DNA of 26,053 nt from Bacteroidales bacterium (GTDB lineage: Bacteria > Bacteroidota > Bacteroidia > Bacteroidales > Bacteroidaceae), in the NCBI GenBank assembly GCA_004555245.1, contig SFIS01000045.1:1-26053 (forward strand). The letters run 5' to 3'. Positions within the stretch are counted from its first letter, which is position 1. Each line of letters opens with the position of its first letter. Below are positions 1 through 8,261 of the stretch, one piece after another. The notes beneath the pieces are model-generated. The model made no database searches and was not told the origin of the DNA. It saw only the letters and a program-made list of their open reading frames with translations. The position numbers and the translations under genes are program-made.

Positions 1-1230
1 GCTGTTCGTGGAGCAGCTGGTAGTGGTAAGACTAACCTTGCCATCCATCGCGCTCTTCAAGCGAAAGATAAGGGGTCGTATGCAATTGTAATCTTTACCA
101 TTGCGCTCAAGCGTATGATTGCTTACGGCATGGAGGCACTTGGTCTAGACAAAGAACGTATTGCTTATGAATGGGCTTGGACACATCGGGGCTTCGACAT
201 GACAGGTGATGTGTATTGGAAGAAAAGTGACGGAAAATACCTTTATCTTGTCAATGATATGTCAGTTAGGAAGTTTGAACGTTGCGCCAAGGATTCAAAG
301 TCATATGGTATCGATTTTGCCGATTGGGTTGATGATAGATTCTATCGTGCTTTTGGAAGAAGAACCAGCTGGTTCCACGAGATACCCTGTGACGAAAACT
401 TTGATGTGACGAATACAGAAGTATACGAACTGATTCCAAGTGGAACAATGTTCAAGCAGCCAGAGGATAATATTGATTACTTGATAGTTGATGAAGCACA
501 GGACTTTAATATTTCCGATTACAAGCAGCGTATTGTTCCCAAAGCAGGCGTTAGTCTATCGCTCTTTGGAGATTCTGCCCAACAGATGAACAGCCAAGGT
601 AGTAATATCGAAGACATTGCCACCGCCTTAGATTATGATCGTTTGTCCTTGGATTATAATTACCGTCTGCCAAAGTCAATCGCAAAGGTCGTCCAACAAA
701 TCCAGAATACAGGTGTAGATTTGATGACCTACAACAGGAAAGACGGAGGTAACAGTGACTATCCTAACTATCCTAAGCCTGTGATTGCTAAATACAATAA
801 CCGTGAGGCAGAACTACAGGGAATCCTTAACAAGATTCAAATGGAAGATTTGGATGATGTGGCCATTCTCGTTCCTACCGAAGCTGATGTTATGGAAGTA
901 AATAAATTTTTGAATGAGCATGGGGTACAGACTCAGGTACACTATAGAACCGGGAATGTCGTGCCATTCAACACGATTAACACTTTGGATTTCTCCAATA
1001 ATGACCTTCCCTGTATCCTCACATATTATGCAGCCAAAGGCTCGGAATTTGACAACGTGTTTGTTCCGTTTGCAAATAATGCAAATGCCAAGAGCCGTAA
1101 CTCATTCTATGTGGCATGTACCAGATCCTCACGCAACCTGTATATTTCATATTCAGGTAAGCGTACTTCTTATCTCGATAATGTAACCAAAGAATTTGTA
1201 ACTGAAATAGACTATACCTCTGAGTTATGA
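1..1230 (+). CDS. Superfamily 1 (UvrD/Rep-like) DNA helicase, 5' end missing
   Basis: The frame is open from base 1, so the gene starts upstream of the window; 409 residues are visible. Motifs seen in order: Walker A GAAGSGKT at bases 10-33; Walker B DEAQD at 490-504, the SF1 form; an NYRLPKSIA segment near 658-684; and late helicase motifs YYAAKGSEFDNVFVPF (about 1024-1071) and FYVACTRSSRNLYI (about 1105-1146). These match the UvrD_C_2 type of ATP-dependent 3'-5' helicase. Because Walker A is already at the edge, any extra N-terminal domain, such as a nuclease, cannot be seen. It overlaps the next gene by ATGA, so the two are probably translationally coupled. Base composition is AT-rich compared with the tRNA-distal chromosome. 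The role is inferred: cargo of a mobile element, plausibly defence against phage or other DNA. Confidence 0.85.
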   Translation, partial: AVRGAAGSGKTNLAIHRALQAKDKGSYAIVIFTIALKRMIAYGMEALGLDKERIAYEWAWTHRGFDMTGDVYWKKSDGKYLYLVNDMSVRKFERCAKDSKSYGIDFADWVDDRFYRAFGRRTSWFHEIPCDENFDVTNTEVYELIPSGTMFKQPEDNIDYLIVDEAQDFNISDYKQRIVPKAGVSLSLFGDSAQQMNSQGSNIEDIATALDYDRLSLDYNYRLPKSIAKVVQQIQNTGVDLMTYNRKDGGNSDYPNYPKPVIAKYNNREAELQGILNKIQMEDLDDVAILVPTEADVMEVNKFLNEHGVQTQVHYRTGNVVPFNTINTLDFSNNDLPCILTYYAAKGSEFDNVFVPFANNANAKSRNSFYVACTRSSRNLYISYSGKRTSYLDNVTKEFVTEIDYTSEL

Positions 1231-2999
1231 AATACTATATTAGCATCAACTCCTGGAATCTTCTGGAGTCATTTGTAACAGAGAGCCTTTCTCCTTTCGC
1301 TTTTTATAGCAAGCGAAATTTTGGTAACAATCTCAGCAGATACATTAGTAGTGCCAACGACAAGGTCAACTATCTTGTTTTCTCCACTAAAGACCGTGGT
1401 GGCGATTACTCAATAGAAATCGATGATTCGATTTTAGATAGGTCATGTATCAAACAGGTCAAGAACCTCCGCACATTCTTCGTGTACAGCAAAACTATTT
1501 ATTACAAAGTTAATAGCGTGAAGTTTCGGTTTTCAAGTCAGGATCTGTTGGATTCCTTTATAGCAGAGTCCAAAATACTATTTGAAGTGAAATGCATTGA
1601 GAAATTCTTGCCATATTTTGTGGTCAAGAGTGTCAAGGAGAAAAAGACTTCTGCAACGTTACGCAAACTGGGAGAGCTATTTTCCTTTGAACAATCTCAA
1701 TATATTGAAGATGACAACAGGTTCAATTTACTGAAGGGGGCTATTGTCGGCTACGTACGTGGGGAACTGACTTCTTCTGGCTCTGAAGAGCAAGAGTTGA
1801 TGTCCAAGATAAAGGATATTAAGAACAGCTTTGCTGGCCTCAATACCCAGATTATGGTTAACGGTATTGAAGTCAAGAACCCAGAAGAATACATTATTAA
1901 ATTGTGTGAGAGCAAAAAACTGTTTCACTGCATTCGAGGTGAAAAAACAAATTGTTTTGATATCCTCACTCAGTTGTTTATGGAGATACGGAAACTCGCT
2001 ACGTTGAGAAGTGAGGTCTTAAATCAGTATAAGTCATCTAGCTGGAACCTCAAATATGATAAGATGGTTTCTCGCAAAGGTGAATTGGAGTTTGAGATTT
2101 GTAGGATAGAACAAGCCAACAACATAACTTCTCTCAAAGAGGAACTGCGACAGATTAAGGAGCAAGAAAAGAAGCAAGGAAAGGAACAGGGCAAGAGCAG
2201 GTCTTATTTTAAAAAAGGAACCCCTGAATATGAACGTAAAAATCTGATTAAGGGTTTGTTGAAAAAGTTTGAAGAGGATAATGTGCAATATAAGTCCTTG
2301 CTAAGTGATTATCAGAATCTTAATCAAAAGATTATAGAGTCTGAAAGTGGCATAACGCAGTATGATAATGCAATCGGTGCGCTCTTTATTCGAGTAAGCG
2401 ACTTGATAAATGACTTGCAGAAAAAGAATGATGCAGGGAAGTCGCTTAATGCCGTCGACTTAACTCACGTTATGGTCGCTCATGACGGAACAATCGCATT
2501 AAATGAGGAGAATGCGAGCAGCGCAGAAATAGAATTCTTCAATTTGCTGCTTAATGCTATAGTCAAAAGAGACGTACTTGATACCATTTCTGATGCATTC
2601 ATTCTGTCGCTGATAGAAGACACAGCAAATGCCTACAAGCTCTGTGAGACTTCGGGGACGGCTGAAGGAGAGAAGATACTTGTATGTTTAAGGAATTACT
2701 GGAAGTATAAGCATAATACTGTTTATAGTTTCTCTATACCTGAGGATATGCCTGTTCTGCAGTCTGTGATGTCTTTCTTTCTCAAACCTTTCGGCTTTGA
2801 TCAGATTGAAAGATATATGTTGAACAGAAAATATACTGAAAAAAAGTATGCCATGATGTTATGGGCGGCATGTTACGGTTATGCAGCACTTCCAAAGACG
2901 TTTACGGCTATTCTTTATCAGAATCCAGCTAATTTTATAGAAATGGATAACTTGCTTGGCATTGTTTCAAGTTCAATACATGTCAACAATACGGATTGA
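1227..2999 (+). CDS. Unrecognised 590-aa coiled-coil protein coupled to the helicase
   Basis: I do not recognise the family. The start ATG overlaps the helicase stop by 4 bases, which fixes the start and argues for a shared complex or pathway. There is no signal peptide and no membrane segment, so it should be cytoplasmic. The N-terminus has a compact motif, SPFAFYSKRNFGNNLSRY (residues about 22-39). Residues about 275-400 are rich in Lys and Glu and look like a long coiled coil, with a very basic stretch near 315-335. The C-terminal third (about 430-585) looks alpha-helical and globular. I see no Walker, nuclease, methylase or protease motif. With a helicase partner on a mobile element, a DNA-binding or sensing subunit of a defence system is a fair guess, nothing more. 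The frame continues after the TGA into the 76-aa ORF. Confidence 0.85.
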   Translation: MKYYISINSWNLLESFVTESLSPFAFYSKRNFGNNLSRYISSANDKVNYLVFSTKDRGGDYSIEIDDSILDRSCIKQVKNLRTFFVYSKTIYYKVNSVKFRFSSQDLLDSFIAESKILFEVKCIEKFLPYFVVKSVKEKKTSATLRKLGELFSFEQSQYIEDDNRFNLLKGAIVGYVRGELTSSGSEEQELMSKIKDIKNSFAGLNTQIMVNGIEVKNPEEYIIKLCESKKLFHCIRGEKTNCFDILTQLFMEIRKLATLRSEVLNQYKSSSWNLKYDKMVSRKGELEFEICRIEQANNITSLKEELRQIKEQEKKQGKEQGKSRSYFKKGTPEYERKNLIKGLLKKFEEDNVQYKSLLSDYQNLNQKIIESESGITQYDNAIGALFIRVSDLINDLQKKNDAGKSLNAVDLTHVMVAHDGTIALNEENASSAEIEFFNLLLNAIVKRDVLDTISDAFILSLIEDTANAYKLCETSGTAEGEKILVCLRNYWKYKHNTVYSFSIPEDMPVLQSVMSFFLKPFGFDQIERYMLNRKYTEKKYAMMLWAACYGYAALPKTFTAILYQNPANFIEMDNLLGIVSSSIHVNNTD

Positions 3000-3017
3000 A
3001 AATCGGGTGTCGTAAAA

Positions 3018-3248
3018 TTGAAAGAGGTGTTTGTCGAAGTGAAGAATATCGGTTCCTGCTTTGGAGTAGATTCAAAGAGAAGACATAATTGTGCCCATCT
3101 GGCATACTTGTCTTTCTTCAACATCGCAGGTACGCTATATCTAAAAAAAACAAGCGATGAGATTACATCAGCCGATGGCATCATCCATCTTGAAAACATA
3201 GAACCGATAAAGTTCTCTGATGTTTTCCAATATTGTGGTAAGCAATAG
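3018..3248 (+). CDS. Small 76-aa protein or detached C-terminus of the preceding protein
   Basis: This frame opens with TTG, 18 bases after the 590-aa gene's TGA and in the same frame; there are no stops between. A later GTG at 3027 is another possible start. The product contains a CAHLAYLSFFNIAGTLY segment and reads as a folded small domain rather than random sequence. Two explanations fit: a third gene of the operon started at TTG, or the former C-terminus of the 590-aa protein separated by a nonsense mutation or by programmed readthrough. No function can be named. Confidence 0.5.
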   Translation: MKEVFVEVKNIGSCFGVDSKRRHNCAHLAYLSFFNIAGTLYLKKTSDEITSADGIIHLENIEPIKFSDVFQYCGKQ

Positions 3249-3317
3249 GCGTTATGTTACGACAACAAGTTGCGTATGTGTAGAGTATGTTGTATCACGT
3301 TTGAATGCGAAGATAGA

Positions 3318-3354
3318 GAGGGTGCATCAAAAATAAGTTTTTGGGTGCACCCTC
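3318..3354. terminator. Bidirectional terminator-like hairpin between convergent genes
   Basis: GAGGGTGCA (3318-3326) and TGCACCCTC (3346-3354) form a perfect 9-bp stem, extended inwards by TC/GG wobble pairs and by AAAA/TTTT after a mismatch. It sits between the plus-strand cargo operon, which ends at 3248, and the minus-strand relaxase, which ends at 3398. There is no strong T tract on either side, so efficiency is uncertain. The rest of 3249-3397 shows nothing else. Confidence 0.55.
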
Positions 3355-3397
3355 GAGTATATAGACAGGATAAAACGCAAGTGACTCAAATTCATCA

Positions 3398-4795
3398 TCA
3401 TCTTCTTCTTTGCCCAGAAGTGTACTTACGCTTATCTTTATCCCTCCATGGCAATTCAGACGTTGAGCCTCCACCACCAGTGCCTACATGAGGTTGAGCT
3501 GTTCCGCCTGTTGCAACTTCAATGGCTGCACTGAGTAAATTGGATTGTGTCTCGTTGACTTGCTCAGCAGCACTGAAACAAGCGTTGACAAACTCGTGCT
3601 CTGTCAGTTCCCCATTGCTGAAGGCGTGCAATCGCTTGTCGCTATCGCTGAGATAGGTGACAGCGGTATGCTCAATTTCCTTAACCTTTGTCCAGATTTT
3701 CAGGGTGACGGTATAAGGGTTGTTGCCAAGGAAACGATAACCGATGAGTTCCGCTCCTGATGAAAGCCGGTACCGCTGAGGATTGGCCTTGCGGTCAAGT
3801 TCGTCAATTCTTCTCTTCTGTCGTTCAATGACAGCCTCCTTCTCGGCAGCTTTCCGCTCTGCGATTTCCGCACGCCTGATGGCTGCATCGATTTCCTTCT
3901 GATAGCCATTCTGCAGTTTTGCTATGTCAGATTCATGCTTCTGCTTTAGAGAGGCTTTCTCCGCCTCCAATTTCGCAATCTTAGCTTGTAGTTTTGTCAG
4001 TTCTTCGTCTTTTGATGCCAGCTCTTTCCTCGCTTTGGCAAGGTCGCCTTTGCCAAATATGGCGAATATCGTACTCTTTCCCTCCTTGGTTTTCTCCACC
4101 TCCTCCTGCAAGTTGGCGATGTTCTCCTCAAGCTGTTGCATCTGCTGCTTGTAGTGGGTGGATGTGGCAATGTGTCTGGCAGTGGAACCTACAATGCCAC
4201 GCTTCAAACCGAACTCACTCATGGCGGCGGCATAGGTATTCTGATACTTGTGAAGTTTGGCACGTTTGAGCACATCATCTGCTGACAGTCGTGGACCTGA
4301 CTTAGTATTGTACTTCTTCTCTCCCTCTCGTTCACGCCTCTGTCGTTCGGCAGTGACGATGGGTACAATGGTAGCATGCAGGTGGGGAGTCTTCTCGTCC
4401 ATGTGCAACACACATGATACAACATTTTCTTTGCCGAAGGTCTCGTGCAGCCATTTGAGATTGGCTTCCATCCACCTCTCCAACCTGCCTTCTTCATGAA
4501 TCTTCATCATCTGTTCGTGTGTCCCCGTAAGGATGATTCGGATAGCCTTACACTGGTTGCCAGCTACCTTGCGTGTCAGTCCGGCATGGTCTATGCGGTA
4601 CTGTATGGCTTCAGTCCTGTTCCTAACCCCTTCGGGAAATGATACCAGTTCCCTGTTCAGATGCGTGCGGCTACGGTCGGCATTGTCCGGCACATAGGTC
4701 TTGCCCTGGGCATCCTTTCTCTCGATATGGCACGACATTCCTCTGTCGTTTCCACTGCCACGCTGAAGGTGGCATACTGCATATTGTTCTTTCAT
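3398..4795 (-). CDS. mobV-like: MobV-family relaxase (Mob/Pre)
   Basis: A 465-aa protein expected to nick one strand at the element's oriT and pilot it during conjugative mobilization by a helper element. The N-terminal half carries the MobV motifs: an early HIERK/HLNREL region (residues 23-50) and the metal-binding HMDEKTPHLH at 131-140, giving the three-histidine HxDExxPHxH signature. Residues about 210-335 are a long Lys/Glu/Ala-rich coiled coil, usual for this family. The C-terminal tail is Gly- and Arg/Lys-rich. The start ATG at 4795 gives the expected N-terminus. The gene is the last of the backbone, downstream of the primase, and faces the cargo operon. The upstream gap holds the likely oriT. 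Confidence 0.93.
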   Translation of the reverse strand: MKEQYAVCHLQRGSGNDRGMSCHIERKDAQGKTYVPDNADRSRTHLNRELVSFPEGVRNRTEAIQYRIDHAGLTRKVAGNQCKAIRIILTGTHEQMMKIHEEGRLERWMEANLKWLHETFGKENVVSCVLHMDEKTPHLHATIVPIVTAERQRREREGEKKYNTKSGPRLSADDVLKRAKLHKYQNTYAAAMSEFGLKRGIVGSTARHIATSTHYKQQMQQLEENIANLQEEVEKTKEGKSTIFAIFGKGDLAKARKELASKDEELTKLQAKIAKLEAEKASLKQKHESDIAKLQNGYQKEIDAAIRRAEIAERKAAEKEAVIERQKRRIDELDRKANPQRYRLSSGAELIGYRFLGNNPYTVTLKIWTKVKEIEHTAVTYLSDSDKRLHAFSNGELTEHEFVNACFSAAEQVNETQSNLLSAAIEVATGGTAQPHVGTGGGGSTSELPWRDKDKRKYTSGQRRR

Positions 4796-4992
4796 CTTTC
4801 TTAATTGTTTTGTTTGTGATAAATTGAATACCTTAATTGTTCATTAAATGCCGTCCCTCATCTACGGATGCCATAGGCAGTCCGCTTATGGGGCTTTTTG
4901 CGCTGCCACTCGCAGAGGGGAAGAGACGAAAATGCCCTAATAAGCTACGGCATTTTATAAATACCTTTTCTTATGACAGCAAGCTGTCCACA
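4796..4992. other. Putative oriT and relaxase promoter region
   Basis: This gene-free gap lies directly upstream of the relaxase, the usual place for a MobV oriT. It holds AAATGCCGT (4846-4854) and ACGGCATTT (4947-4955), a 9-bp inverted repeat 92 bases apart. A second AAAATGCCC copy starts at 4929, next to GGGGAAGAGACG (4917-4928). A small TGCG/CGCA hairpin (around 4899-4914) and CCATA/TATGG (4871-4891) also occur. The nic site cannot be assigned by eye. Confidence 0.5.
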
Positions 4993-6018
4993 TTACGGCT
5001 CTTCAACGAGTACCAAGCTAAGCCCGTCAATGAGCGTCTGTAAGGCAGGATTGCGGTCTATCATCTTTTGGAGTATCATCTGCGGTGTGTCTTCCATCAG
5101 GAGGAAGTCGGCTATGTCCAGACCTTGGCTTCGCTGCTCTTCCGTTGCTATCGTCTCCAATATGTCATTGACTGATACGGAGCGGCAGACCTTGTCGAGC
5201 ATGGGAAGCCTTGCCTGCCACTCCTGTGTGGCTCCGAGGTCAGGCATCAACACCACATCCCTGCCAGCCAAGGCAATAACGGCACGCTCGTTGAAGCAAC
5301 CGTTCTTTCCGCCTGTGGCTACCCACAGCACATCGGGCATGAAATGCGAGGCTATGACAGCCGTCTTCTCACTTTCCACCACAAAGACCTTCCTGTCGGG
5401 ATATAAGGGAAGAAGATGCTCGCCGAAGAAGCACTGGAAGAGATGATAGTCTTTCAGCCTCATTTCCGTATGCACCCAGCAGACGTGCGAGTGGGGATGT
5501 TTCACCCTTTTGCCTGTCGTGGCATCATAAAGCATGATCTTTCCTGTACGGACACGACCATTGTAATCCACCTGCCAGAATATTGCAGCACCTCCCCATT
5601 TTCTTGACGTGCCTATCCGGTAAAGGCTACATAGCCTGTCTGTCTCTTCCTTTCCCATACATCTGGCAAGGAATGTGTACAAAGGATTGATGGCATAGTG
5701 TGAGAGAGTCTGCTCCATGATGCTTCTGTCTATGAATGATGGAGGCTGTTCCTTTATAGTGACAGATAAGTTCTTTGTCGTGATTACATGCTTCCTTGAT
5801 AGAGATATTGACTCTTCGGGATTCTCACGGAAATAGTCACTTGGCGAGAAATGGTAGCCACAATTATGCTCGTGGTCACAACGTCCTACATGCTCAGGGA
5901 AGACATAATCCCCACTGGCATCGACATAGCGTGTGAAACAGACTTTCCTGCCACATTGTGGGCAAGTCTTCTTGCTGCCCGGATGGTACTTTTCAAGATG
6001 ATACTTATACTTCTCCAT
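4993..6018 (-). CDS. DNA primase-like protein with zinc ribbon and Toprim domain (DUF6371-like)
   Basis: A 341-aa protein typical of Bacteroides mobilizable elements, likely priming DNA synthesis on the transferred or excised single strand. An N-terminal zinc-binding module is visible: Cys19 and Cys22 (CPQC), then Cys47 and Cys53 (CDHEHNC). The Toprim-like core has VFVVESEKTA (Glu215) followed by DVVLMPDLG (Asp260), the pair expected to bind metal. It lacks the helicase half of full DnaG/DnaB-type fusions; the separate DUF3987 ATPase next to it may supply that. It lies between the ATPase and relaxase genes on the same strand. The leader between it and the ATPase stop carries a long inverted repeat. 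Confidence 0.85.
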   Translation of the reverse strand: MEKYKYHLEKYHPGSKKTCPQCGRKVCFTRYVDASGDYVFPEHVGRCDHEHNCGYHFSPSDYFRENPEESISLSRKHVITTKNLSVTIKEQPPSFIDRSIMEQTLSHYAINPLYTFLARCMGKEETDRLCSLYRIGTSRKWGGAAIFWQVDYNGRVRTGKIMLYDATTGKRVKHPHSHVCWVHTEMRLKDYHLFQCFFGEHLLPLYPDRKVFVVESEKTAVIASHFMPDVLWVATGGKNGCFNERAVIALAGRDVVLMPDLGATQEWQARLPMLDKVCRSVSVNDILETIATEEQRSQGLDIADFLLMEDTPQMILQKMIDRNPALQTLIDGLSLVLVEEP

Positions 6019-6045
6019 ATTGGTTTCTGAAAAGGAATTGCTCTG

Positions 6046-6141
6046 ATTTCAGTTTTCAGTTCTTTCAGTTTTGCAGAAACATGAAGGCTGTTGATTCACT
6101 CCTCTCACTACTGCAAACTGAAAAACTGAAGAAACTGAAAT
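6046..6141. repeat. Long imperfect inverted repeat built from TTCAGTTT units
   Basis: Two 31-base arms, 6046-6076 and 6111-6141, are near inverse complements of each other (both read ATTTCAG...GCAG) around a 34-base spacer. Each arm contains three direct repeats of the TTTCAGTTT type. It fills most of the gap between the ATPase stop (6154) and the primase start (6018). It could be an iteron-like replication origin, a protein-binding site, or an RNA hairpin in the primase leader. Confidence 0.75.
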
Positions 6142-6153
6142 GTGAAACGGGGC

Positions 6154-7584
6154 TTATTCGTTGCAGTTTACACGCCGGGATTCCTCAGAAAGTCTCTTTT
6201 GTTTTGTCTCAAAGACCGTCTTCTGGTATTCCCCTTGCCGGATCTTCTTTATCAGTCTGTTCTTGGCGAGCTCTTTCAGGTAGTTCATCACCGTGCGGTC
6301 GGTCACCTTTAGCTGCTTCCCTGCTGCAAGCGCATCCGCGGTGGTGAACGAATCGTTCAGCGTCGAGATCAGTTCCCTTGACGGCTCGTCACAGGCATCG
6401 TTGGCGACATACTCCCTTATCCTGCAATAGGAATCCTCGAAATACTCCATCAACCTAATAGCTCCATGCATAGCTTGTTTAGTCACGAACTGGAGATGGC
6501 TCTCGCCACAGGCATAGCGCAACACCTGTAGTATAAGTGCGATGCGTGCCACATGGACAGGGGCTTTCATCGGACGGGACTCAATCATGTTGTCATCCTC
6601 AATGGCATTTGTCCGCCGTATGGTGGCATTGTGACTTGCGATGAATTCATCTCTGGCTTCTTCCTCCATATCTATAATATGGAACTTAGGTTCTGTTCCC
6701 TCCTCACCAGTCTCATAGTCAAGGGTGAGAACCTTGCTGATGATGTTCTGCCATGCCTCCATGGCTGAAGCGGAACGATGGTGTGTAGAGTTGTCCTCCT
6801 CATTCGTCCAGAGTGTAAGCTGCTGTACCTTGGGAAGCGTGAACAGAATACGGTCAAGCAGCCCGTTCTCCTCATATCCCTTCTTCATCAGTTCTCCCAT
6901 ACGCTTCGTCTGTGTGGTTCCAATCATATTGATGCATGGGGGCTCGATATGGATTGGTATGGGGTTGTTGACACGTACCACATCCAGTGCGCCTCCGCTC
7001 CACGCCGTCAGCAACTGCTCTATCAGCTGCCCATTGTTGTAGCGGTTGGCGGAATTGAACATGCCCATAATCTCATCCACCAAAATAGTGATACCACGAG
7101 GGGAGTTGTAATGGGCGAGGAGCAGGGCCTCAGGCGTGAAGTCTGAAACAAGAGTGCGTGCCAGTACCGGCTTCTCCATACCGCAGTCGCCCTTGCTCTC
7201 CTTCACAGCATTCTGATAGGCAGCCATGTCGGCCTTAAACTTCTCCATCTTCGCATTGTCGTTCCTTCGTATGGGACGGAATGCCGCTTCAAGAGGCGGT
7301 GTCTTGCCCAGTCCCGGTCTGCCCACCATGATGATGTAGAGTGCGGCATTGGTTATCCATTGCCCTTTCACCCTTACATAACAGGTCCCTCCCAAAGCGG
7401 AAGAAACCGCCGAAAGCATGGCAGGTGCGAGATACTCCACCTTGAAGTTCTCGTACCTTACCATGTCAAGGATGATGGTCTGCACTTTCTCGGGGAAAGC
7501 GTCCAGAGGAAAACCTGTGTCTTTGATACCCTGTACCTCCGACATGACCTTGTTGCATATTTCCTGTGCGATACCCATGCTCAT
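6154..7584 (-). CDS. DUF3987-type P-loop ATPase of mobile element
   Basis: A 476-aa P-loop protein. Walker A is GRPGLGKT (residues 88-95), Walker B ITILVDE (165-171), and an NGLLDR segment (241-245-region) may hold the arginine finger. This layout fits DUF3987 proteins (YfjI-like) that accompany primases in integrated elements and probably act as replicative helicases. Residues about 405-460 form a winged-helix-like segment (VTDRTVMNYLKELAKNRLI) suggesting DNA binding at the C-terminus. The start ATG at 7584 overlaps the stop of the 80-aa gene by 4 bases (ATGA), supporting translational coupling. The gene lies upstream of the primase; together they are the likely replication module of the excised circle. 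Confidence 0.85.
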   Translation of the reverse strand: MSMGIAQEICNKVMSEVQGIKDTGFPLDAFPEKVQTIILDMVRYENFKVEYLAPAMLSAVSSALGGTCYVRVKGQWITNAALYIIMVGRPGLGKTPPLEAAFRPIRRNDNAKMEKFKADMAAYQNAVKESKGDCGMEKPVLARTLVSDFTPEALLLAHYNSPRGITILVDEIMGMFNSANRYNNGQLIEQLLTAWSGGALDVVRVNNPIPIHIEPPCINMIGTTQTKRMGELMKKGYEENGLLDRILFTLPKVQQLTLWTNEEDNSTHHRSASAMEAWQNIISKVLTLDYETGEEGTEPKFHIIDMEEEARDEFIASHNATIRRTNAIEDDNMIESRPMKAPVHVARIALILQVLRYACGESHLQFVTKQAMHGAIRLMEYFEDSYCRIREYVANDACDEPSRELISTLNDSFTTADALAAGKQLKVTDRTVMNYLKELAKNRLIKKIRQGEYQKTVFETKQKRLSEESRRVNCNE

Positions 7585-7823
7585 GCCTCCTTCCTTTTGC
7601 AGTAGTTGGTCACCGTGTCGTTCCTGCCGCCTGTCTGGATGCGGCGTATATCACTCATGGCATACATATTCTTGTTCCCTACCTTGACGGGTACGAGATA
7701 GGTGCCAAAGCGAATCTGACGCAGATTCTCATCATGCGTGAAAAACATTCTGAGGTTGCTAATAGTTTTTGACACATCCCATTCGCTGTCAGTGGCTAAG
7801 TTGTTTTTCCAGTCTTTTTCCAT
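7581..7823 (-). CDS. Small 80-aa mobile-element protein
   Basis: A short cytoplasmic protein with no signal peptide; I do not recognise a family with certainty. It is real rather than a shadow because it overlaps the ATPase start by ATGA and begins just after the DUF3853 gene stop (7825), with no gap. The sequence ends GGRNDTVTNYCKRKEA, basic and possibly nucleic-acid binding. Its place between the DUF3853 gene and the ATPase suggests an accessory role in replication or excision. Confidence 0.75.
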   Translation of the reverse strand: MEKDWKNNLATDSEWDVSKTISNLRMFFTHDENLRQIRFGTYLVPVKVGNKNMYAMSDIRRIQTGGRNDTVTNYCKRKEA

Positions 7824-7824
7824 A

Positions 7825-8148
7825 CTACTTTCTAATAGAAACTATACCACCTGCTTTCTTTGCAAGTTCCATAGCCAGTTCTACATCAACCACAATTTTG
7901 CGAGCTACTTGAGTGATAGCAGGGTCTATGATACCACTTTTCTTGATTCTGTTGGCAGTTGGGATACTACAGCCGAAAATCTTGGCAATGCCAGCTATGC
8001 CATATTCGTAATGTCTCTCTGGTACCACCTCGGCAGGTACCTTTGCCGTTTGCTTCTCAGCATTCTGGAGAAGCAGGACAAACTCTTGCCCTGACATCAT
8101 ACAGACGGGCTTTTCGAGCAATTGCTCTATTGTAACTAACCTTGTCAT
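7825..8148 (-). CDS. DUF3853-family protein (excisionase/HTH-like)
   Basis: A 107-aa protein. Residues about 45-100 read YEYGIAGIAKIFGCSIPTAN then RIKKSGIIDPAITQVARKIVVDVE, a MerR/excisionase-like helix-turn-helix with a following wing, characteristic of DUF3853 proteins in Bacteroidales mobile elements. The likely role is to bind element DNA to control excision or transcription; this is inferred from the fold and context. It is the first gene of the backbone operon, nearest the tRNA junction. A 12-bp palindrome and a promoter-like sequence lie in its upstream region. Confidence 0.82.
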   Translation of the reverse strand: MTRLVTIEQLLEKPVCMMSGQEFVLLLQNAEKQTAKVPAEVVPERHYEYGIAGIAKIFGCSIPTANRIKKSGIIDPAITQVARKIVVDVELAMELAKKAGGIVSIRK

Positions 8149-8216
8149 AACACCTAATTCTTTATTTGTAGTCCGTCAGTTGTACTTCCTGACGTTCCGG
8201 TTAAACATTCTATTTC

Positions 8217-8228
8217 GGTTCATGAACC
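8217..8228. promoter_or_regulatory. 12-bp perfect palindrome, candidate operator
   Basis: GGTTCATGAACC is a perfect 12-bp palindrome lying 70-80 bases upstream of the DUF3853 start, between it and the -7-like sequence at 8262-8269. A further CGTCAG/CTGACG hairpin is at 8174-8194 in the leader. These may be operator or leader control elements for the backbone operon. Confidence 0.45.
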
Positions 8229-8261
8229 ATTTTTGAACTTCCGTGATTTGGAATTCGAGGG

